Origin: Cloeon dipterum
Lineage: Eukaryota; Arthropoda; Insecta; Ephemeroptera; Baetidae
Assembly: GCF_949628265.1 (NCBI RefSeq)
Contig: NC_088789.1
Span: forward strand, 27,707,883 to 27,771,882
Direction of reading: 5' to 3'
Length of the DNA: 64,000 bases
Shown: positions 24,079 through 35,923 of the stretch, piece after piece
How the letters are laid out: every line of letters starts with the position of its first letter
Position numbering within the stretch: position 1 is the stretch's first letter
Made by a program: the position numbers and the translations under genes
The notes under the pieces: generated by a model
What the model was told of the DNA's origin: nothing
What the model saw: only the letters and a program-made list of their open reading frames with translations
Databases searched by the model: none

Positions 24079-24436
24079 ACCGTTTTTGACGATGTTTCCG
24101 AGCTCACCAATCGATTCTTGAGGGTCGAATTAGGAAAAGTGGATATTTTTTCCGACCAAAAAGTCCAGCGCGACGTGCGAACCTTTTTTCCCGCCGAAAC
24201 AAAATGAATGCGAGAACTGCGCATGCGTCAGAGCTGGTTTGAGTCTGTACGAATGACTTCTTTGTCAGATCCAGCCAGCTCTGACGCATGCGTACTTCTC
24301 GCATTCATATTGTTTTGGCGGGAAAAAAGTTCGCACGTCGCGCTGCACTTTTTTGTCAGAAAATAGCCTCTTTACCTAATTCAACCCTCAAGAATCGATT
24401 GGAGTGGTCAGAAATTTCGCCAAAGACGGTCTTTAA
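24079..24436. mobile_element. Hairpin element E, ~360 bp
   Basis: Long inverted repeat. The left arm carries CAATCGATTCTTGAGGGTCG, GTGCGAACC-TTTTTTCCCGCC and GCATGCGTCAGAGCTGG. The right arm carries the complements, ending CAAGAATCGATTGG. Arms are about 150 bp with scattered mismatches, and the loop is near 24235-24280. No reading frame is conserved. Confidence 0.75.
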
Positions 24437-26019
24437 GCAGCAGGGTCTCGTGCAAGTCGTGCTGTAGGCTGAAACTATTAATCAGAGCACTCGACCACCG
24501 AAAGAATTCTTGAAGCGCCTCGGCTCTGCAATCGTCGAGATCACGTAGTCCACAGCCCTTAACATTACACCATCAGTTAGATGCGGCCGCGTGCAAGCGA
24601 GAAAAAGCATTACATGAACTGATGGGGGCTATACAGATAGAAGAAGACACAGCCGACAGCGAGAGATAAACGAGCTTCATGAATTTAGTGCACGCGGCCG
24701 TTTGCCTTCCAAGAGGTTAAATCATTTTGTCAACGCGTGCAGCAAATCTTAAAAGAGATTCAAGAAGCAATTCGTGTTGTAAAAATAGAAGCACAACATC
24801 AATTTGCACTCTCGCAGGGTCGCAGGTGATCGCTGATGGTCTTTTTTTGTGGAGCATCACTGCTAATCAAATCCGGTGTGCGTCGGTTATAAGTAAGTCA
24901 AAAAATCGAGCGTTGGCCGGCCCTCCGAGTGCGAAATGCGTCACACGCCAGCACATAATTATTAAGGACTGTTGCGCAAAAGTAGCGTCCCCCAAAAGCA
25001 GCAGTGCAGATTTAGAGGTGATCTACTCATCTGTTTTTCGCCACGTGCTTCTTCGGACCCAACGAACAATAAGATATTAGGAAAAGCTCTACGTATTTCT
25101 TCATTAAGTGACAAACGATGTATTCTGATAAGAACGCAATTTTTATAATTATGCTGCAGCTGGACGCTTTAAGTGAGAAATTTCCTATCACGCGAGACAC
25201 CTGTTTATCCTTCTTTTAAGAGGCTGATAATTGATTTGAGATGTTGAATGCTGGGTATAAAAATACTGTTGTTGTTTCACCTTGCATGCTTGACACTTTA
25301 AATTCGCATTTCCTGAAATGAGCCAAAAATATTTTTCGTTTTGCTCAGGGTTATGTAACACAAAAAGACTTAGAGCTCCTTCCTTTTATAAATTTCTTTA
25401 ATTCCACAGTTGAATGCACAATTTTGATCGGTGAAAAATCTCAGGGTGAATTCGTGACCAGGAAAGTCTTTTCCATTTTAATCGCAGGGGAAATCCCAGG
25501 TTCGCCGAAAGAAAGAAAGAAATAAATTAAATTCACGTTGAGGCTTTCTCGCTCTCTCAGCTGGTGGTTTCAAAACCAGTCAGGAGTCGCTACGTGAATA
25601 TGACAATGGGACTGGCTGGCCGCAGAGCAGACGCCGGCGCGCGTGCTACAGTTGCGGCAGTTCCTTTTCTTAAATTATTTCTCCATTGAATAGCGACGGC
25701 CGCCGCCGAGAGTTATTCATTACAAGTTCAGCCCGAAATTGGGTCACTTGGCTGTGGGCATGGAGCTGTTAATATTCATTAATTGCCGGTGATTGGGTTG
25801 AGAAAAAAATGTATAATATCGGTAGCAGGCGGCATGTAAGGACGACGGACAAAAAAATGCAATAGGGCATTGTGTAAATGAAATACAGCCCCGAGGATTT
25901 TCAGCTCATTTGACATAGTTGATTTCACTTTTACCACCTTTGCGTCATTTCAAGAAATGGGCGTGATTGAAATTTACACATTAATTTAGATCATAATTAT
26001 AATTTTAGATTTTGGAATT
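24437..26019. other. Spacer, no gene seen
   Basis: Contains GC-richer patches (24570-24715, 25540-25800) but no gene that I can support. Confidence 0.35.
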
Positions 26020-26330
26020 TTTAAAATATGCGTGAAGGTTGTCCCATGGTGTGTGTGAACTTGGATGAAAATTTCAGAGTGGTTTTAATTTTAGTTTTTA
26101 AGTAATTCCGCTCCAAAACTAAAAGAAAAAATATTTTTCAACTTTTTCGTATTTTGATAATTATTATCTCGGGTTCTAACCATTAGAATTGAAAAATCTA
26201 GCCACCGTTAGACTCGTCTTGACCTCCCCTAAACAGCTGGAGGGTGTAGGGGGTGATTACTATCCACCCCTTTCAACCCCCTTGCCTGAAATATGGTAAT
26301 TTTTAACTACCAAAAATCACTCTATAACAC
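26020..26330 (+). repeat. Repeat family B copy 4, variant subtype
   Basis: It shares with 60.56-61.0 kb the phrases TTAGACTCGTCTTGACCTCC and CACCCCTTTCAACCCCC, after a CTCGGGTTCTAACCA core. This subtype differs from the 3.6/53-kb type downstream of the core. Confidence 0.55.
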
Positions 26331-27320
26331 CACCAAATACTTAAATTCAAAATTAAAACTGTATTTAATTAAAAGCAAAAGAATAAAAAAATCCGTTTTA
26401 ATTGACTGCTTTCTTTTAAAGGGGTTGTAAAGTAGCAGTCTAGGGGTCGAGAGTAAGCAAATAAACTTCCTCTGAACCCTACAGCTGTTCAAGATATTTT
26501 TTGCAAATCCCGTTGGTTGGAACCCGAAATTTGGAACTGCAAATGTTTGAAACACACGAAAAATTTCGTGTTTTTTCGGGTTTAATAGGAAGCGGAATTT
26601 CTTGAAAAAAAATAACCCCACTCTGAAATATTCAAACAAGTTCGCAGCTTTTGGTCTGATTTTAAAAAATTCCAAAATCCTAAGCTCATTTCCAAAATTT
26701 TTAATTATAAACCCAAATTAAGAGTCACCTTTGACCTTGACCCAGGATATCATATTTAGTGTCAGTTTGAGTGGGCTCGAGAGGAATCCAAAATACACCT
26801 TATTTTTTAAACTGCACACGGGGAGATAAGATACTGAGGTCTCAAAGTTTTCCAAAATTTCCTGTAAAACTCGAAAAAAATGAAATATTTGTATGACGCA
26901 ATCTGATTTCTGGTGTAAATTTCGTTCAGTTTGCTTGACTCCAAGCCAGTCCGTAATATTTCATCATCCCGTATTTTCACAATTAAATTTAATTATGAAA
27001 ACCTTTGACAGGATTAATTACGTGCAGAACGCAGAACAAAACGATAGGTTCGCAATAATATAAATTTGGAAGGATAGAAACATTTTATTTATCTGTTCAA
27101 GGACAAAAAATAAAGCCTTTTTTATTTTGCTTTAACTTTCAACTATTTTGAGCCCCAATAAATCGAGTAAAGTTGACATCCCCCACGCAGCGACCTGCTC
27201 AACAATTAAATTGTTCAGCCACGTCAAAAGCGAGCAGGGAATTACACCTTGTTGGTGCGGTGCCACGAGGATTTTTCCTCTGACCGCAGTCAACGAACTC
27301 GCATCCTTGGTAAAGTACCC
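26331..27320. other. Spacer upstream of the TMEM205-like gene, no gene seen
   Basis: AT-rich, with weak family-B-like phrases around 26640-26950 in reverse. No supported gene. Confidence 0.35.
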
Positions 27321-27455
27321 CTAACAGCAAGAGAGAGAAAGAGAGAGAGGAAAAGACACGGCGCGCGGCGCAGGGTTTTTCGAATCGGCGGGTGGGCAGC
27401 AGGCGGCGGCGACGTCAAGTGACGGCCGTCGTCCGATGATGGAGAGAGGGGCGCT

Positions 27456-27488
27456 TATAAATGCTGCTCGGCGGAGTGCGGAGGCAGT
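27456..27488 (+). promoter_or_regulatory. TATA box and initiator of the TMEM205-like gene
   Basis: TATAAA at 27456-27461 and an initiator-like GGCAGTAT with A at 27486 are spaced exactly 30 bp, the usual geometry. GA-rich tracts (27331-27352, 27440-27449) lie upstream. The inferred leader of 56 nt ends at the ATG at 27542. Confidence 0.6.
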
Positions 27489-27541
27489 ATTAAGTGGCTC
27501 GCTCCACTGCACCAACCGCAAGTGTCCCAGTCCGCAACGAA

Positions 27542-29524
27542 ATGTGCGCCCGCAACATGCTGGAGAAGCTGTCCGAGGGCAAGGTCGCCGAGCTGACGCA
27601 GGTGCCGCCCCAACTGGTGCCGACGACGCCCAAGATGCCTCCGCCGGCCAAGCGGCCCAAGCGGATATCCAACCTGGTCATGTCCTCCGTGCCCAGGGAA
27701 ACTGTCCTGCCGCCCGACGCGATAGCCAAGATGACCGCCTACACCAAGGAATGCGTCGATGTCGGCTACGCCATGGCCGGCAAACTCCAACAGTCCAATT
27801 TTTTCATGTGAGTATATCTGCATTTCGACAAACGAAAGCTCAGGTCGAATTAAAAAGAAAAAAAAATGCTGATAATTTTTATCAGCTTTGCAAAACAACT
27901 TATTAGATTAGTAAACGGGTTAAGTAGGTCTATTTGGTAACGTGATATTATATTAAAATACAAAATCACCCTCCCTAGCAACTACCGTTTAAACCAAATA
28001 CACGAGTTAATCACGTTTGAAAATTGTGATTGCAGAGTTCTCACTCGCACCACGCAGCCAGCACACGCTATTCTTTTCACGGCGGTGCTGATTGTGGCCT
28101 CGAGTCTCATGCCCAGCAGCCAGGGCACTTCCTCTAAGTCAACGTCGTCCGCGCTCCTCTACCTGGCGTGCTTCGCGGCCCACTTCGGGGCGCAGCTCTG
28201 GATGACCTTTGTCTCCGGTGAGTAATTTAATTCCGCGCACCACCACCACCAGGCATACTAATCAACTGCATCCGCTATATTTTTTATGTGCACGCAGGTT
28301 TGTCTCTCTACTTCTCGCTGCCGCGACACAATTTCGGCGCCGTGCAGCGCGTCCTTTTCCCACGCTATTTCACCCTGAACGCCGTGCTGAGCATGGGCAC
28401 CCTGCTGGGCTTCGTCCGCCAACACCCGTCCAGCAGTTGGAGTAACGTCCACATCATACAGGTAGGTGTCTGCTCGTTTGATTTGTGTGTAATTGGTAAT
28501 TTTTGAACGGAGATACGCGCTCTCAGAAAGGTCGCCGAACGCATTTTTCCATGTTAAATGCCTTTGTCCTGCTACCGATTGCTTGGTTTTTACTTTTGAA
28601 GCTAAAGGGTTGGTCTGTCGATTTATAATCGCAGAAATAAATTAAAAGTTGGTTTAATTGCGAGTTGAGACTGTACGAAAAACTCTCGACGCTGATTGTT
28701 TGACGCAGTTAAATCAACTTTTAATGTGTTTCCGCAATAAAAAAATCGATAGACCAACTCTTCAGCTTGAATTTGACACCAAGCAATCGAAGGCAGAATG
28801 AGATGCGATCTACGAGAGGGGTTCTAATGGGAGGAAAAGGCGTTTGGCGACTCTTTTGAGAACGCTCTTCTCTATCTAAGCTCTCAATTATCAGTAATGA
28901 GCTATAACTCTTTTAAAAAAAATTAAAGCAGATGAGAGAACCTTAACTTAACCATTGCAATTAATTTCTCTGCATTACCGGCCCTATAATATCGGTAAAA
29001 AAATTTGTTTTTCAAAAATTACACCCCAAGATAATAAAAATTGGTCAAGTACAGTTAGACATCATATAAAAAATAACCGCTTCCGCCTAAAAAATTATCT
29101 GACCACCGGAATTTCTTTTTATATATCTCATTTCAAGTATGAATGGAGTGCATAAATGTTTGAAATTACATTTCCCAAATCCCAAAATGGAGACGTGGCA
29201 AGTTTCTACAAAAAATGCCTGTATTAATTTCAGGGAGTTGTGCTTTCAGCCTGCTTTTTGGGCGAACTGGCTGTGCGCCTGTACCTGACAGGGCCGCTCG
29301 TGTCGCTAATTTCGAAAAAGGAAGAAATTGAGAGCCAAGCTGGTCTCGGCTCCGAGGTGGGCCGTCAGGAGATGGGCGGGCTGGTGCACTGTCCGCACTA
29401 CCGCCGGCTGCACCAGAGCTTCCGCAAGGTGCACTGCACCATCGCGATCGCCAACATGGCCTGCCTCGCCTCGTCCGCCTTCCACCTGCACTTCATGGCG
29501 CAGAAGTTGGCTGCCCTTTCGTGA
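27542..29524 (+). CDS. TMEM205-like multipass membrane protein
   Basis: Small integral membrane protein of the TMEM205/DUF4149 family; the human member is a vesicle and plasma-membrane protein of unclear function linked to platinum-drug resistance. Four coding exons: 27542-27807, 28036-28217, 28298-28461, 29234-29524, GT-AG with agreeing phases, 300 residues. The family signature runs from LWMTFVSG (~143-150) through YFSLPRHNFG to LFPRYF. Four hydrophobic spans are expected: one in exon 2 before the signature, the signature span, one early in exon 4, and one near the C-terminus. The human protein is about 190 residues, so the ~85-residue N-terminal extension, with a Pro/Lys-rich PPPAKRPKR stretch, is extra. 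The ATG chosen is the first in frame after the inferred start site. The 0.77-kb third intron holds a foldback element. It is convergent with CAND1. Confidence 0.85.
28507..28877. mobile_element. Repeat family C copy 2, foldback element in a TMEM205-like intron
   Basis: The outer arms (ATACGCGCTCTCAGAAAGG and GACTCTTTTGAGAACGC) match the ends of the 13.9-kb element. The inner half GTACGAAAAACTCTCGACGC matches one arm of that element's second inverted pair. It lies in intron 28462-29233. Confidence 0.75.
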
Positions 29525-29703
29525 TATTCGCCCCCCCACTAGACGGGACAAATTGCATTTGCTTGGCCAAAGATTTGTGACCGCAAGTCTGGATAAGAAG
29601 AGTCTGATCAAGTTCTGCCTGTGTGGACCGCGAAGAATCGACGTTGAACGTTTCGAGTTCTTGGGTCAGGTATAAAATGCGAGTGACCGAGTTCGAGTGT
29701 TCG

Positions 29704-29709
29704 AATAAA
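29704..29709 (+). terminator. Poly(A) signal of the TMEM205-like gene
   Basis: AATAAA, 180 bp after the stop codon, inside the probable 3' UTR of the convergent CAND1 transcript. Confidence 0.55.
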
Positions 29710-29798
29710 TGGAAAACAACAGCTTGTTTTTATTTTGTATTTTCTCCAACTGTGCTACAAGATGTGTTACTTAATAGTAATCGATTATACACTAAGTA

Positions 29799-29804
29799 TT
29801 TATT
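29799..29804 (-). terminator. Poly(A) signal of CAND1 (proximal)
   Basis: AATAAA on the minus strand, 175 bp after the CAND1 stop codon. A second one lies at 29729-29734. Confidence 0.5.
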
Positions 29805-29978
29805 GAAATGGTGTATTAAACAAGTTCTCATTTGAAATCGCCTTTCATTTTTCGATTCCACCGTTCACGGAGGAGCAGTCGGTTTAAAAAAACAAAAACA
29901 AAAAGAAATACAGTGGCTGGCAGGTTGGTGGTACTTGCCTTGAAGCACAGAGTCTGATCAAATACATTCACGGGCTCT

Positions 29979-32900
29979 TCAGCTCAGATCCATCATGGTC
30001 GGCGAGTCCTGGCCACCAGCAGCCAACGATGAATCCTTTTGGATCGATTCGAAAATAATTTGCAGTTCGGGCGTAGATTTGATAATTGTCACAAACTCGG
30101 CCATGGCAGGGTTTTTGTCTAAAAAATTAACTGTTGAAATAATGGATACATCGCACTGGACGTCAACGTTTACCTGCAGAGGGAATGGCTAAGAGAGCCG
30201 ACACGGCCCTCATGGCAGACCTCTTGAGCTCGTCCTGCTTCTCAAACTCCTGCTTCACCGAGTTGGCCTTTACTTTGGTGGTGCACGTTTTCTTCAGAGG
30301 CTCGACCAAAAGCACCAGTCCTGTTGGCCAACAACCAAATTATTCTCTCTACAGCCGCACACTTTTCAGAATGAACTTACGCTGCAGAACGGCAGACGGA
30401 AAGAGCTGCGACAGCCTCGAGACCATAAGGTAGGTTAGCATTTTGATATCGTAGTGGTCGCGGAGACCGTTCTGCACGTGGTCCAGGAAGGCGAACACGT
30501 CCAACCGGTCCATACACGAGTCCAGCAGCGTGTACATGCACTCGAAGGCAGCTTTGCGGATGTCCAGGCCGTCGTCCACCGTGTGCTTGAAAGGGCCCAT
30601 TTCCACCTCGCGGATCAGCTCTCTCTGCGGAGAAAGAAATAAAAAATGAGAACATTTTTAACACATTACATAGCACGCGCCGCCACGTACCTTGACTTTG
30701 GTTTCTTCATACAGTTGTGGGAGGATTTCATCAAGCAGATCTCGGACGAGAGAAGGCTTGTTGTGGGCGGCCGAGTTAAAAGCAACCAAGGCAACTCGTC
30801 TCACGTTTGGGTCTCGGTCCTTGAGAGCGGCCAAAAATTGACCAATGTGCTGACGCAAAAGAGGGTCAATGGCTTGAGGCTGGAGAGAGAGAGTAAGTGG
30901 AAAATTAGCACTGGCGGTGTCACGTTGCGAAACATTCGTGGCAATGTAATAAGAATAGGAACAAAGTAATCATCAGAGGAGTTAATTAAAAAAGAGGTTC
31001 AATTTGCAGGGAAACCCCGCGGTCCACCCCAAACATCAAGAGTGTACACTTGTGAAGCACCAGTCAAATTTTTCTTATCTACAATTACTTTCGAGTTACA
31101 GACTGGACAACTTATTTTCCAAAAAACTCTAAATATTTACAAGTGCGGTGATTTTTTTATATTATTTGTAGGATCTTCTTGACGAGAGAAATGCATTAAT
31201 GGGTTATTTTTTACTCTCTGAATTATGACATTGTTGTGATCCAAGCCTCAGGAACCTCTTTCAGTAGGCATTTGATAATATTTTACAGTCTTCTCAAATT
31301 TTCACGAAAAGCTTAGAACCTGAGATTTAGCGCTCACAATATTTGTAAAAATTCTAAAAATGTGTTTTTCGAAATTTAAATTCAAATTTTTCGGAAATGA
31401 AGACAAAAAACCTCTTCTTGAAATTTTCATACTAGTTCATGCATACCCTGAGACCACTTAAGAGGGCATTTATTATTTATAAAGTATGCTGCTGGTTTTC
31501 AAAATAAGAATAAATGGAAATATTCTTAAGTGACCATTGGTGACCACCCCGCAGATCCGAGGGTGGGGGTGGAACCTCCTAAGGGTTTTTTTAACATGCC
31601 CTTGTTAATAGTAGCAATTTACCAAATCAATAAATATGTTCCCTCTAAAAATTATAAAAACAAATTGCTAAAAATTTGCAAATACCTGATCAGAAATGGT
31701 GAATTTGATGGCTGTGACCGCGATGGTACGCATGTGCGCAGATTCTGAGTTGAGAGAGTCCCTAAGGTGGGGCATAAGTGTGTCGGGGTCGATGAGCGTC
31801 AACTTGCCGAGACACTCGGCAACCACGTTCCTGGTGCCCTCCTCGGCGCACTCTCTGTACTCGTAGAGGTACTGCCAGATGGCCGGCACGTGCGGCTGCA
31901 GGGCCTGTCGCCCGGCGGCCGTGCTCGCCTGGTAACTGATCATCTCCTTGAGTGAGTGCAACAGCAGGTACTCCTTCTTCGGCTTAGCCTTCATTTCGCT
32001 CATGATGGTGCCAAGGTAGTGGTTCAAATTGCCAGACGCCACGCTGCCCAGCGAGTAGGCGGCAACAGACTTGACCTCTTCGGCCGCTGATGAAAACGAC
32101 GCAAGCAGAACCTCCGACACTTGCGCAATGCCGCTCAGATCCCTGAAGCAAATCGTGACAGGACAAGGGTTTCGGTCAGAACAAAAAATCACTTACTTGT
32201 GCCTTCCAATCTCTCCAATAGTGTACATGTTGAAAATCCTCTCCTGGTTTGTACTTCCCAGTTTTGAGGCGGCCAGCTGCGAGGGCACGTTCAGGGCCTC
32301 TCCAGGTACGATCAGAGCGATGGCAGCGACGCACTTGGCCAGAGAGTGAAGCGCCTGCACATCAGAGTAAATGACAAGAAGTAGACTTAAAGCTGTTTAA
32401 CAGTGTGAAAGATCTGTACCTGTTTGTGAAGGGAGGCAGCCGAGTGCTCAACGACGACGGGCTGCCTGAGCAGCTTGACCAGTTCAGCAAAGCTCAGACC
32501 TGGCAGGTTAGCCTGAACCAAGGCCTGGAAGAAGTCGAGCATGGAGACGAGGGCGGCGCCTTGCAGCAGAGGAGACTTGACGAGCACCAGGATTTCAGGC
32601 AGAATTTCGCCTCCGATGTTGCCGACGGCCATAGGCAGGGTCTGAGCCACGGAAGTGAGCAGGGTCAGGGTCAGCTGGGCGATGTGCAGGTCGGTTTCGC
32701 TCAGCAACGCCGGCAGCTCGACGATCACGGTGGTCAACTGGCTTTGGTCCATCACCTTGTGGTAGCTGCGCACCAGCACGTCCAGCAGGGTCAGGGTTGC
32801 CAGCTTCAGGGCTCGCTGGTTCTTGCGCAGGAACGATCCAAGAATTTGCATTGCGCCCAGCAACACTGGCTCCAGGTTGATGTGCAACGGCGACCCGGCC

Positions 32901-35900
32901 ACTTTGGTAAGAGCCTGTCCACAAGTGATTTCACATCAACAAAACGATCTAATTTTCCATTTCCTCCACTTACCTTGACGGTAGTCAGTCTGGTAATTTC
33001 ATTGCGCAGTCTCTCCAAGAAAATGGGCAAGCACTTAGGCAGCTCATCCTGCAGGTAGTCGCCCAAGTTGCAGATGATCTGGCCCATGCACGAAATAGCC
33101 CGCTCCTTGACCTCCTGGTCGATGTCGGCGGCGCGCAGCCGGTGAAGGGTGCACTCGTAAAGGTCCGTCGTGAACGGCTTGAAGTCAAAGTTGCAAGGCC
33201 GGTCGACAGGCCGGATGACCTGAACAAGCTGCTGCAAAACGAGCAGCGCCTCGGCAGTGATTTTGTAAAAGCCGTCTCGCACGGCGGCAATCACTGGCGG
33301 CAGAAGGGCAGGAATGTGCGGGTGGAAAACGGTGGGTTCATGCGAGGATACCAGTGAGCTGATGAACGACAGGGTGTCGATCTTCATATTGCTGCTCGAG
33401 TTTTTGTCCCTGGAATAAAATAAATCCCAAATTTAAATGTTTACAAGGAGAACGCATCTATTAGATGATGGTTTTTTCCTACAGTGTTTGATAAAAGATG
33501 AAAATAATTTTCAAAAGGAATAGTAAAATGCACGCCTAGAGTCACAATTTTAAGCAATTAATGCCACAATTTCTTAAAAAGTTGTTGGATTAAAAAAATA
33601 TTTGAAATTTACTCAGCGAGACATCTTATGATTGAAACGATTTTTATACTTTTAAAATAGCTCCTGATATTCCTGGAAAAAATCAAATGAGGAAATGTGA
33701 CGGCTTGCGGTAGAGTTAAGTTAGTTTGTCATAAAATCAAGCTTCATTTCAGGCATTTCAAAATATGAAACCAACTTTTGCCATTTTCTGTGAATTTAAA
33801 AACTCACCCCAAAGAGTAGAGGATGCCTGGCACCAATGCTGGGATGTGCGAGGCGAGGCATCCTGGCAGGACAATCACCATTTCTCTGAGCAAAGTTAAG
33901 CAGTCCTGACGGGTCTTAATGCTTTTCTCTCTCATTTGCTTGTGGACCGCTTTGACAATGGTTGGGACCTGATTTTGCAGCATGATCACAGGGCCGTCCT
34001 CCGCGTCCATGCTGTCTGGCTCAACCGCAACACTTTGGATTCGACGCGTCTGCCTCAGCAGAGCCATGTACGCGTGGAAAATGTCAGACTTGACGTTTTC
34101 TTCTCTCTCTGTAAACATCACAATTGGTTGGACCATTAAAACAATTAAAAATAGGACCGGAAATAAACATTTTTGATTGCCTACTAATTGATCACGCAAC
34201 AGTATTATTTTTAAAACCAACCTCCACCTGTCATGATTAATGAATTCTTGCTTACCCTTGAATCTGCTGATGAGCGCGGGCGACACAGTTCCATACAGTT
34301 CGGGCAGCAATTCCCGCTTTGTGCTGATCACCGCCTCCAAGCACTTGGCAGCGGCACGACGCACCTTCCAGCTCATATCGTCGTCGTCTGAGTACTCCTC
34401 GTCACCGTCCTCGTCGCCGCCGTCCTCATCCTCAGTCTCCATGGCGTTGTCGTCGTCCAAAGGCTCCTCCTCGTAGTTGTAGTTTGGATCGTAAGTGATG
34501 TACTCGAGACACAAATTCACGATCTGCACACGCATTAATTTATTTTATTTAAAAATGAGAATCAGGACTCAGGCGTGCGATCTAACCAAAGGAATGTGAG
34601 GGCTGATTTCCTTGGGACAGCGCTGGACAAACGCTTCAAACGCCTGCATGCAAAACTCTCTCAGTTCGTCATCGTCCTCTCTGCTGTACTTTGCGATCAG
34701 CGGGACCATTTGTTCGACGTATTCTCCGAATCTGTGACCAGCCTGGCGGCTAATAATTGGGATTTGTTATAAAATTGCATTTGAAATTAATAAAGCACCT
34801 ACCAGATGGCCGCCACGCACTGGATGTACGTTCTAGTGGTGCTGATGGACGAGTTTTTGTCTAGTTCCTCCTGCATCACCAACATCAGTTTTGTATACAA
34901 GGACGGGTGGCAGGACATGACAAGAAGGCCAAGCGCGACGATTGTTCTGAAAAGCGTCGCTTGTTAATTAGCTTTATTAAATAGTCATACACCATCTTCA
35001 CCTCTTTCGGACAGCTTGTCGCGGCGAAGCCAGCTGGGGAAGCAAGTTGTCCAGAATAGTGGCGTGGAAACTGACTATCAGAGTTCCAAACCTGGAGAGA
35101 AGATCTGCTAAAATGTCTAACGCCTCCAGCTGAACCGACACGTCCTCTTGCTGCACAGATAAATTAAAAATCTTCACCAGTTAATTATTAAGATTATATT
35201 ACTTTGGCAATGGCGGCACTAAGTCTTCCTGTAATTCTTTTGCAAACATTTCCTGCCAGCTGACTTGAGGCCAACGGCAGCTCGCTAATGACTGTTTTTA
35301 GGCCAATGCTGGAAATGTCCCTAAGCTGCTCCTTCTCCGAAACCATGTTGGTGCAGAGGGCGTCTACAATTGTTTCCACCTGGTACTCTTTCACTTTGTT
35401 TACCAGTGGGCCCAAACTAAAATAAAAATTATGTTGTAAGAATATTTCTCGTTAAAATTATTGTTGACAAATTCAAGAAATCAAGAAAAAATGGAGTATC
35501 TACAACACTCCTAAGGATGTTGTTTAGTTTATAAAAAATATCATTATTTTTTTCAAATTGTTTTCATTAAATCAAGATGTTTTTCCATTAGGAGGATTGA
35601 GGCAAATTTTGGGGCAAACCATTTGACCGCGAGGTTCTGCACTTCGCCATTCTTGTCTTCTAGAAGGCGGAGCAGCATCTTAACCACCTTCCTCTCCGAA
35701 TCATCGTCCAATTTTATGCTGTCCTTCTGTAGCTCCGTCATGAGGTCGTTGGTGGCCATGAACCTGAAGTCCTTGTCATTGGACATCATCTACAGGGACC
35801 GAATAGAAAGGATTGACAGTGAGGTTGACCACGCTAAAACCGGCATCACGCGGTTTGGACCATACATACATAGCTGCTCACCTTTTCCAGCAGATTTGAG

Positions 35901-35923
35901 ATCTGGTACGAAACGCTGGCCAT
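29979..35923 (-). CDS. CAND1: Cullin-associated NEDD8-dissociated protein 1
   Basis: Substrate-receptor exchange factor that wraps around un-neddylated cullin-RBX1 and lets SCF-type ubiquitin ligases swap adaptors; cytoplasm and nucleus. Sixteen coding exons: 35923-35882, 35789-35620, 35416-35203, 35150-35002, 34946-34803, 34749-34587, 34523-34256, 34108-33808, 33409-32974, 32914-32420, 32354-32197, 32142-31686, 30879-30691, 30624-30381, 30320-30174, 30118-29979. All are GT-AG and in phase, giving 1,238 residues against about 1,230 in vertebrates. Nearly the whole chain is HEAT repeats. The N-terminus ([10 protein letters not shown], then [11 protein letters not shown]) and the block [15 protein letters not shown] are family-typical. 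The acidic loop (~312-343) sits where other CAND1 proteins have one. Intron 30880-31685 contains a family B repeat. The Met is the first in frame and matches the family start. Confidence 0.97.
31225..31570 (-). repeat. Repeat family B copy 5, in a CAND1 intron
   Basis: The core GAACCTGAGATTTAGCGCTC at about 31316, followed by ACAATATTTGTAAAAATTC, is in reverse orientation. It lies in the 0.8-kb intron 30880-31685. Confidence 0.65.

Noticed and set aside
27436-27906. 156-codon frame overlapping the start of the TMEM205-like gene
   Set aside because: It begins upstream of the inferred transcription start and runs into the intron. The frame from 27542 splices cleanly into the conserved core.
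32405-33058. 217-codon open frame on the plus strand
   Set aside because: It is antisense to CAND1 exons 9 and 10, whose minus-strand reading matches the family across both exons. The frame is open only because of codon composition.
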